Assembly: GCA_015492195.1 (NCBI GenBank) | Contig: WGFP01000023.1 | Location: 1-10,130 of the forward strand | Reading direction: 5' to 3' | Origin: Acidiferrobacterales bacterium | Lineage (GTDB): Bacteria > Pseudomonadota > Gammaproteobacteria > Acidiferrobacterales > Sulfurifustaceae | Length of the DNA: 10,130 nucleotides | Shown: positions 5,293-10,130 of the stretch, piece after piece | Position numbering within the stretch: position 1 is the stretch's first letter | Layout of the letters: each line of letters opens with the position of its first letter | Translations under genes and position numbers: made by a program | Notes under the pieces: model-generated | Seen by the model: the letters and a program-made list of their open reading frames with translations, nothing else | Told to the model about the DNA's origin: nothing | Database searches by the model: none

Positions 5293-5310
5293 GTCGGAAA
5301 TAGCACCGAC
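5293..5310 (-). terminator. Weak hairpin after uppP, possible terminator
   Basis: GTCGG (5293-5297) and CCGAC (5306-5310) form a 5-bp stem with an 8-nt loop, 13 bp after the uppP stop. In the uppP direction it is followed by only TTTGAATG, a poor T-tract, so if it acts at all it is a weak or partial terminator. Confidence 0.22.
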
Positions 5311-5323
5311 AACAGGCGGGCCG

Positions 5324-6118
5324 CTACCAGAAATAGGCCATCACCATCACCCCGGCGACGATACGGTAGTAGGCAAAGGGCGTAAAATTGTGGCGCGAGA
5401 CATAAGCCAAGAAGGCCTTTATCACTACAATCGCCGTCAGAAACGCCGTGATGAAGCCAACGGCGAACGGAACAACATCTTCCGCACGCAGGAGATGAAG
5501 GTTATTAAAGAGGTCGTAGAGGGTTGCCGCAAACATGGTCGGTATGGCGAGAAAGAATGAAAATTCGGTGGCCGTGGTGCGCGACAGGCCGATCAGCAGC
5601 CCGCCCATGATAGTCGCGCCGGCGCGTGAGATCCCCGGAAACAGCGCGGTCGTTTGCGCAATGCCGATCTTTAAGGCGTCTAGCGTGCTCAGGGATTCAA
5701 GCCGGTGCAGCCGTACGCGCCGCGGGAAGTGTTCGATCAGCAGGATTATAATACCGCCGACGATCAGAGCGCCGGCCACCGTCAGCGGGTTGAACAGGTA
5801 GGTTTTGATCTGTTTATGCAGCAACAGGCCGACGATGGCCGCGGGCAGGAAGGCGATAAACAAGTTCAGCGCGAAGCGCCGTTCGGTTTTGTGACGGATG
5901 CCGCGGGCTATGTCTGATAATTTTCTGCGATAAAACCAGACGACGCCCAGGATGGCGCCCAGTTGAATAAAAATCTCGAAGGTTTTGGCCCGTTCGCCGG
6001 TGAATCCCAGCATGTCACCGACGATAATAAGATGACCCGTGGAAGATACCGGAAGAAACTCCGTCAGGCCTTCGACGATGCCCAGGATCACCGCCTGGAT
6101 GAGTATCAGAAGATCCAT
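5324..6118 (-). CDS. uppP: Undecaprenyl-diphosphatase (BacA family)
   Basis: A 264-residue polytopic membrane protein, normal length for UppP/BacA. It dephosphorylates undecaprenyl pyrophosphate to regenerate the lipid carrier for peptidoglycan and other envelope polymers, and its overproduction gives bacitracin resistance in E. coli. Signature one, EGLTEFLPVSSTGH (16-29), supplies E16, E20, S25/S26 and H29; signature two, PGISRAGATI (161-170), supplies the essential R165. The residue after that arginine is Ala where many family members have Ser, an accepted variant as far as I recall. Several hydrophobic helices are evident (about 47-62, 84-101, 111-129, 183-200, 214-236, 250-264). The ATG lies 6 bp after the dihydroorotase stop, so the two are almost certainly one transcript. 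No clear Shine-Dalgarno precedes it, which suggests coupled translation. Confidence 0.95.
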   Translation of the reverse strand: MDLLILIQAVILGIVEGLTEFLPVSSTGHLIIVGDMLGFTGERAKTFEIFIQLGAILGVVWFYRRKLSDIARGIRHKTERRFALNLFIAFLPAAIVGLLLHKQIKTYLFNPLTVAGALIVGGIIILLIEHFPRRVRLHRLESLSTLDALKIGIAQTTALFPGISRAGATIMGGLLIGLSRTTATEFSFFLAIPTMFAATLYDLFNNLHLLRAEDVVPFAVGFITAFLTAIVVIKAFLAYVSRHNFTPFAYYRIVAGVMVMAYFW

Positions 6119-6124
6119 GTGATT

Positions 6125-7435
6125 TCAATTTTCGAATTGCAGCGGTTTTCCCAGAACGCCTTCGCGGATTGTTCCTTTGTCGTACGCCACCCGGCCGCCG
6201 ACGAGGGTGTAGACCGGCCAGCCGGTAAGTTCCATCCCCTGGAACGGCGACCAGCGAACTTTGGTGAACATGTCTTCGTTGCGCACGGGCCTGAAGGTTT
6301 CGGTATCCACCAGCGTCAGGTCTGCGTCATGGCCTTCCAGAATTGATCCTTTCTTGGGAATGCCGTAGGCGCGCGCCGGACCGTTGCACATCCATTTCAG
6401 GATTTCCGCCAGCGTGCATCTTCCCGCGAGCATCCGGGTGAGCATGAGGGGCAGTGAGGTTTCCACGCCCGGCATGCCGGCGGGGCTTTCGGGATAGGGG
6501 CGCCGTTTTTCTTCCAGTGTGTGCGGGGCGTGGTCCGTGGCGATGAAATCAATAACGCCGTCATGCAGTCCGGACCAGAGTGCCGCGTTGTCTTGCGCTG
6601 TGCGGATCGGCGGATTCATCTGCACCAGCGTCCCCTGTTTCGCATAATCATTGATATTCAGAAACAAATGGTTGGGAATCACCTCGGCCGTGACCCACGG
6701 CGGCTTGTCGCGGCGCAAGAGTTCCACTTCGTCACGGGTGGAAAGGTGCAGAATATGCAAACGTCGCCGGTATTTTTTGGAAAGCGCAAGCGCCCGTTCG
6801 GTGGCGCGCAGGGCGCACTCGTTGTCGCGGATCTCGGAATGGACCGCGACATCGGTGCATCCCCTAAACTCTGCTTGGCGTTTGCGAATGCGCGCTTGGT
6901 CTTCCGCGTGAACGGCGATCAGGCGGTCGCCGTTGGCGAAGATGCGTTCCAGGTCCGCTTCCCGGTCGACGAGCAGATTCCCGGTGCTCGCCGCCATGAA
7001 AATCTTGATGCCGCACACCGGTTTTGCATTATTGAGTTCTTCCAGGTTGTCAGGCGTCGCGCCGATGAAGAAGCCGTAATTGGCAACGCATGTCCGCGCC
7101 GCGCGCCGGAGTTTGTCATCCAGCGCCGCTTGACTGGTGGTGGGAGGATCGGTGTTGGGCATCTCCAGGAAACTGGTGACGCCGCCCTTGACCGCGGCGC
7201 GTGAACCGCTGCCGAGGCCTTCCTTACGTTCCTTTCCGGGTTCGCGGAAATGAACCTGGGGATCAATTACGCCGGGAAGAAGCAGTTTTCCTTCCGCGTC
7301 GATTTCCTCGTCCGCTTTCACATCGATCTGTGCATCGATGCGATCGATCATGCCGTTGCTGCACAAAAGATCTCCTTCATGGATTGACCCGTCCGGACGT
7401 GCGATGCGGGCATTGCGGATGAGGAGATTTGGCAA
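6125..7435 (-). CDS. pyrC: Dihydroorotase (class I, DPQVHFREPG subgroup)
   Basis: A 436-residue amidohydrolase with the dihydroorotase signature. Dihydroorotase makes dihydroorotate from carbamoyl-aspartate in pyrimidine synthesis. Visible active-site elements are H62 and R64 in DPQVHFREPG (58-67), MPNTDPP (92-98), the lysine expected to be carboxylated, K144 in GIKIFMAASTGN, H176 (AVHAEDQ), H230 (LHILHLS), N274 (MNPPIR) and D301 (ATDHAPHTLEEK). The first histidine of the usual HxH metal motif is Gln (Q60, codon at 7258-7256). From memory this Q form occurs in an established set of proteins annotated as dihydroorotase, so it is probably a lineage trait, though metal binding may differ. The best start is TTG7435: no ATG or GTG lies between it and the upstream in-frame stop, and the protein begins where relatives do (PNLLIRNARI). 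No ribosome site is obvious. It could be a hydantoinase- or allantoinase-like enzyme, but REPG and HTLEEK favour dihydroorotase. Confidence 0.85.
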   Translation of the reverse strand: MPNLLIRNARIARPDGSIHEGDLLCSNGMIDRIDAQIDVKADEEIDAEGKLLLPGVIDPQVHFREPGKERKEGLGSGSRAAVKGGVTSFLEMPNTDPPTTSQAALDDKLRRAARTCVANYGFFIGATPDNLEELNNAKPVCGIKIFMAASTGNLLVDREADLERIFANGDRLIAVHAEDQARIRKRQAEFRGCTDVAVHSEIRDNECALRATERALALSKKYRRRLHILHLSTRDEVELLRRDKPPWVTAEVIPNHLFLNINDYAKQGTLVQMNPPIRTAQDNAALWSGLHDGVIDFIATDHAPHTLEEKRRPYPESPAGMPGVETSLPLMLTRMLAGRCTLAEILKWMCNGPARAYGIPKKGSILEGHDADLTLVDTETFRPVRNEDMFTKVRWSPFQGMELTGWPVYTLVGGRVAYDKGTIREGVLGKPLQFEN

Positions 7436-7513
7436 AAGGCGTTCTCGAAGAGGGGCTAAGTCCTGAGCGAAATGCTCAACAGTCGATTTTGTTTAAATGG
7501 AAGGTGTCCCGTC

Positions 7514-7954
7514 TCAGCCCAATTTCTTTTCGCGTATCTCATCCAGTGTTTTGCAATCGATGCAAAGCTCCGCGGTGGGTCTGGCCTCCAGGCGCGCGAT
7601 GCCGATTTCCACGCCGCAGACGTCGCAGTAGCCGTAATCGTTTGTCTCGATGCGTTGCAGCGCCTCGTCAATTTTCTTGATGAGTTTGCGTTCGCGATCG
7701 CGGCTGCGCAGCTCGATCGTCATGTCGGTTTCGTGGCTGGCGCGATCGTTCGGATCAGGCGGGTTGTCGGGTTCGTCGCGCATCTGAACCACGGTACGGG
7801 TAATTTCGTCCTCCAGCTCTTTTCTCCACGCAAGCAGCTTGTTGCGAAAGTGCGCAAGCTGTTTCTTGTTCATGTATTTTTCGCCCTTCTTCAGGACATA
7901 GTGCTTGAGCACCTTGGCTGACGTGGATTGTGCCTTTCTTTTCCTGGCGGGCAT
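7514..7954 (-). CDS. dksA: RNA polymerase-binding transcription factor DksA
   Basis: A 146-residue DksA, close to the 151 residues of the E. coli protein. It binds in the secondary channel of RNA polymerase and, with ppGpp, reshapes transcription in the stringent response. The coiled-coil region (about 29-105) carries the tip DPNDRA (67-72), with D67 and D70 at the positions of the functional E. coli D71 and D74. The C4 zinc finger is complete: C110-x2-C113-x17-C131-x2-C134, within the hallmark segments CGVEIGIARLEARPTAELC and IDCKTLDEIREK. The start ATG7954 is chosen over an upstream in-frame ATG (7999) because AGGAG lies 7 bases before it and the family N-terminus begins there. It is the first gene of the minus-strand run, 78 bp before the dihydroorotase start, and has its own promoter candidate at 8014-8042. 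Confidence 0.95.
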   Translation of the reverse strand: MPARKRKAQSTSAKVLKHYVLKKGEKYMNKKQLAHFRNKLLAWRKELEDEITRTVVQMRDEPDNPPDPNDRASHETDMTIELRSRDRERKLIKKIDEALQRIETNDYGYCDVCGVEIGIARLEARPTAELCIDCKTLDEIREKKLG

Positions 7955-8013
7955 GTATCGACTCCTGCGATAATAGGCCTCCCTGAGGGGCGGCCCCAAA
8001 AAATAAGCGCGAA

Positions 8014-8042
8014 TCTATACCAGAAAGACCCGGACGCCGCAA
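8014..8042 (-). promoter_or_regulatory. Putative promoter of dksA (extended -10)
   Basis: On the minus strand, TGGTATAGA provides an extended -10 (TATAGA at 8019-8014, with TG one base upstream). TTGCGG (8042-8037) lies exactly 17 bp upstream as a partial -35. The bases just downstream of the -10 are TTCGCGC, a GC-rich discriminator of the kind sensitive to ppGpp and DksA; feedback on dksA is an inference only. The leader contains GC-rich self-complementary sequence (GGGGC-G-GCCCC, 7987-7997). Confidence 0.42.
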
Positions 8043-8119
8043 GCGGTGCCTGCCTGGATTCTTTCAGTGAAACGGCGTGAAAATAACAAGTTTGCCGAGG
8101 TTTTGAGGAGAATGGAAGA

Positions 8120-8884
8120 ATGGCACTGAAGGCGCTGCTTTTTGATGTGGACGGCACCCTGGCGGATACCGAGCGCGACGGCCACCGGGTTGCTTTCAAC
8201 CGGACCTTTGCCGAGGCCGGGCTGGACTGGCACTGGGACGTGCCGCTGTATGGCAAGCTGTTGACGGTGGCAGGCGGCAGGGAACGCCTCCGTCATTACG
8301 TGGACCATTATCGTCCGGATTACGTCAAACCGCCCGATTTCGAGGCGCAGATAGAACGGTTGCACGCCGTCAAGACCGAGCACTACACGGCACTCTTGAG
8401 CCGGGGCGGGATATCGCTGCGCCCCGGCGTCTCGCGCCTGCTGAGCGAGGCGCGTGCACAGGGTATTCGACTTGCCCTTGCCACCACGACGACGGAGGCC
8501 AATGTCTCCGCTTTGTTGCAACATACCCTGGGCGCGGACGCCGAGTCCTGGTTTGAGGTGGTGGGGGCGGGTGATGTGGTTGCGGCCAAAAAACCGGCGC
8601 CTGATATCTATAACTATGTCCTGAAAAAAATGCAGTTGACGGCCTCTCAATGCATGGCGTTTGAGGATTCCGAAAACGGCCTGCGCGCGGCGCGCGCCGC
8701 CGGATTAAAGACTGTTATTACGGTAACCGATTATACGAAGGCCCATGATTTTTCCGGCGCGGCGATTGTGCTGGATCACTTCGGTGAGCCGGACAGGCCG
8801 TTTAAGGTGTTGTCGCAAACAAACGTGGACGGCGCCTCATTTCTGGATCTGGCCTTAATCAGACAATTGCACGCCGACCCATGA
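8120..8884 (+). CDS. cbbY: CbbY-type HAD phosphatase
   Basis: A 254-residue haloacid-dehalogenase family phosphatase. Motif I is FDVDGTLADTERDGHRVAFN (8-27), with nucleophile D9 and acid D11; the ADTERDGHRVAFN continuation is characteristic of CbbY. Motif II is T122/T123 (LALATTTT), motif III K157/K158 in AAKKPAPDIY, and motif IV E182-D183 in FEDSENG. The cap domain lies at about 18-90. CbbY removes the Rubisco inhibitor xylulose-1,5-bisphosphate in autotrophs, but the family is spread more widely and no Calvin-cycle gene is in this window, so the substrate is unproven. The start has AGGAG (8106-8110) 9 bases upstream; an ATG at 8112 is out of frame. The stop overlaps the start of the aminotransferase (ATGA, 8881-8884), so the two are translationally coupled. 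It is transcribed divergently from dksA, but I see no convincing promoter in 8043-8119. Confidence 0.88.
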   Translation: MALKALLFDVDGTLADTERDGHRVAFNRTFAEAGLDWHWDVPLYGKLLTVAGGRERLRHYVDHYRPDYVKPPDFEAQIERLHAVKTEHYTALLSRGGISLRPGVSRLLSEARAQGIRLALATTTTEANVSALLQHTLGADAESWFEVVGAGDVVAAKKPAPDIYNYVLKKMQLTASQCMAFEDSENGLRAARAAGLKTVITVTDYTKAHDFSGAAIVLDHFGEPDRPFKVLSQTNVDGASFLDLALIRQLHADP

Positions 8885-10032
8885 AGCCTTACGCTGATCG
8901 GCTTGCGGACATCCAGCCGTTCCAGGTGATGGACGTGCTGGCCCGCGCGCGGGCGATGGAGGCACAGGGGCGCTCCATTATCCACATGGAGATCGGCGAA
9001 CCGGATTTCCCGACGGCCGAGGGCATCGTGAAGGCGGGTATCCGCGCGCTGGAAGCCGGACACACCCACTACGTACCGGCGCTCGGCCTGCCGGCGTTGC
9101 GCGAGAGGATCGCAATAAGTTATTCGCCTTCCGCGGATGTTGATCCTGCGCGCATCGTCATCACGCCCGGCGCCTCCGGCGCGCTGCAATTGATCTTCGC
9201 CGCGCTGATCAATCCGGGTGACCGGGTGTTGATGGCGGACCCCGGTTATCCCTGCAACCGGCATTTCGTGCGTCTCTTCGAGGGGGAAGCGGTAACGGTC
9301 CCGGTGGACGCCGCGATGGGTTATCAGCTCAACGCGGATTTAATACGCAAGTCGTGGTCCTCACGCACTGTGGCCGTGATGTTGGCCACGCCGTCCAATC
9401 CCACCGGCACGTTGATCCCGGATGATGAAATGGCGGAGATTGTGCGAACGGTGAAAGCGCTCGGCGGCGTTTTAATCGTTGACGAAATCTATCACGGCCT
9501 GACTTACGAAGCGGACGCGGTGAGCGTGCTGTCGCATTCGCCGGACGTGTTCGTGGTGAACAGTTTTTCCAAGTATTACGGCATGACCGGCTGGCGCGTG
9601 GGCTGGCTGGTGGCGCCGCAGACCTACATCCCGGCGATTGACAAGCTGGCGCAGAATATCTTTATCGCCGCCGGCACCCCGGCGCAGCATGCGGCGCTGG
9701 CGGCGTTTGATCCCGAGGTTCAGAATGAGTTGAAACGGCGGCGCGACACGTTCCACCGGCGGCGCGACTTTCTGCTGCCGGCCCTGCGCGAACTCGGTTT
9801 CGAAATTCCGGTAACGCCGCAAGGCGCGTTTTATCTTTATGCCGATTGCAGCCGCTTTACGTCGGACAGCCGGGCCTTTGCGCTGGATATACTGGAACGC
9901 GCCGGCGTCGCCATCACGCCGGGCATGGATTTCGGCAACCATCATCCCGAACGCTACGTGCGTTTCTCCTATGCCAATACGCTGGAAAATCTCAAGGAAG
10001 GCGTGAAACGCTTGGGGGATTATCTGCGTTAA
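8881..10032 (+). CDS. PLP-dependent class I/II aminotransferase
   Basis: A 383-residue fold-type I aminotransferase of normal length. Visible elements are GEPDF (39-43), TPGASGALQL (95-104) for cofactor phosphate binding, N173 in PSNPTG, D201 and Y204 in VDEIYHGL, the PLP-binding K231 in SFSKYYGMTGWRVGW with R239, and R361 in YVRFSYA, which normally grips the substrate carboxylate. The protein belongs to the aspartate/aromatic-type group, but the exact amino acid cannot be told from sequence; many such genes are annotated only as PLP-dependent aminotransferase. It is expected to be a soluble cytoplasmic dimer. It has no Shine-Dalgarno of its own and starts inside the stop codon of the CbbY-type gene, so it depends on coupled translation. 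Why these two genes are paired is not evident. Confidence 0.92.
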   Translation: MKPYADRLADIQPFQVMDVLARARAMEAQGRSIIHMEIGEPDFPTAEGIVKAGIRALEAGHTHYVPALGLPALRERIAISYSPSADVDPARIVITPGASGALQLIFAALINPGDRVLMADPGYPCNRHFVRLFEGEAVTVPVDAAMGYQLNADLIRKSWSSRTVAVMLATPSNPTGTLIPDDEMAEIVRTVKALGGVLIVDEIYHGLTYEADAVSVLSHSPDVFVVNSFSKYYGMTGWRVGWLVAPQTYIPAIDKLAQNIFIAAGTPAQHAALAAFDPEVQNELKRRRDTFHRRRDFLLPALRELGFEIPVTPQGAFYLYADCSRFTSDSRAFALDILERAGVAITPGMDFGNHHPERYVRFSYANTLENLKEGVKRLGDYLR

Positions 10033-10062
10033 GAGCTTGGGTGTTTTTGAGTTTCGCGAACG

Positions 10063-10130
10063 TTAAATCCTCATGATCGCGCCAAGATGTTTGGGCATGT
10101 CCCGCGCCTCGACACTTCCCAGATCCTTAC
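10063..10130 (-). CDS. Possible C-terminal end of an unidentified gene (partial)
   Basis: On the minus strand one frame is open from the window edge to TAA at 10065-10063, giving KDLGSVEARDMPKHLGAIMRI. The convergent layout, with 30 bp between stops after the aminotransferase, is plausible for a real gene end. However, 21 residues are too few to identify a family, and a second minus-strand frame is also open over most of this stretch. Confidence 0.3.
   Translation of the reverse strand, partial: KDLGSVEARDMPKHLGAIMRI

Noticed and set aside
4389..5303. A long plus-strand open frame of about 300 codons opposite the REC-GGDEF gene.
   Set aside because: It is the GC-rich antisense shadow of a gene with clear domains; its translation shows no recognisable motif and there is no ribosome site.
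6521..7204. A plus-strand open frame of 227 codons opposite the dihydroorotase gene.
   Set aside because: Antisense shadow of a well-supported enzyme gene; no motif or ribosome site.
7464..7478. A hairpin TGAGC-GAAAT-GCTCA between dksA and the dihydroorotase.
   Set aside because: Only a 5-bp stem with no following T-tract on the transcribed strand; too weak to call a terminator or attenuator.
8062..8074. A short palindrome TTTCAGTGAAA upstream of the CbbY-type gene.
   Set aside because: Too short to assign to any regulator and not positioned against a recognisable promoter.
1..10130. Search by eye for CRISPR arrays, tRNA or rRNA genes and riboswitches.
   Set aside because: No regularly spaced repeats, no tRNA cloverleaf arms and no recognisable riboswitch core were seen in the intergenic regions.

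Overview
The window looks like chromosome of a gammaproteobacterium. The evidence is a DksA with the C4 zinc finger and the DPxDRA tip, a YheT-type hydrolase, a CbbY-type phosphatase, good Shine-Dalgarno sites and GC-rich coding sequence. I cannot name a species. About positions 220-1740 is visibly more AT-rich than the rest and behaves as an accessory island.

Positions 1-2610 are the mobile part. The window opens with the end of an endonuclease III-like gene carrying its [4Fe-4S] cysteine motif. Two integron gene cassettes follow, each closed by an attC site (887-1012 and 1656-1715). The first holds a GFA-family zinc protein, read along the array. The second holds a vapBC toxin-antitoxin pair, read against the array from its own promoter, whose -35 box lies inside the second attC. 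A possible third attC or cassette boundary lies at 336-398. No integrase gene is visible, so within this window it is a cluster of attC sites without integrase (CALIN). Directly after the last attC lies a dead REP-associated tyrosine transposase (RAYT) between imperfect 30-bp inverted repeats. It has two frameshifts and a lost HUH histidine.

Positions 2648-2935 encode a 95-residue protein of the encapsulated-ferritin (EncFtn) family. There is no encapsulin shell gene beside it and no encoded C-terminal cargo peptide.

Positions 2990-7954 are a run of minus-strand genes, in transcription order: dksA, a dihydroorotase, uppP, then (probably from its own promoter) a response regulator with a degenerate GGDEF domain, and a YheT-type alpha/beta hydrolase. 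The GGDEF protein keeps its c-di-GMP inhibitory site but has GGGEF in place of GGDEF, so it looks more like a c-di-GMP-binding regulator than a cyclase.

Positions 8120-10032 are a plus-strand pair, a CbbY-type HAD phosphatase and a class I aminotransferase, coupled by an ATGA overlap and divergent from dksA. The last 68 bases hold a possible gene end on the minus strand.

The genes are not one pathway: the right three-quarters is housekeeping and regulation, and the novelty is concentrated in the left quarter and in the degenerate GGDEF regulator.
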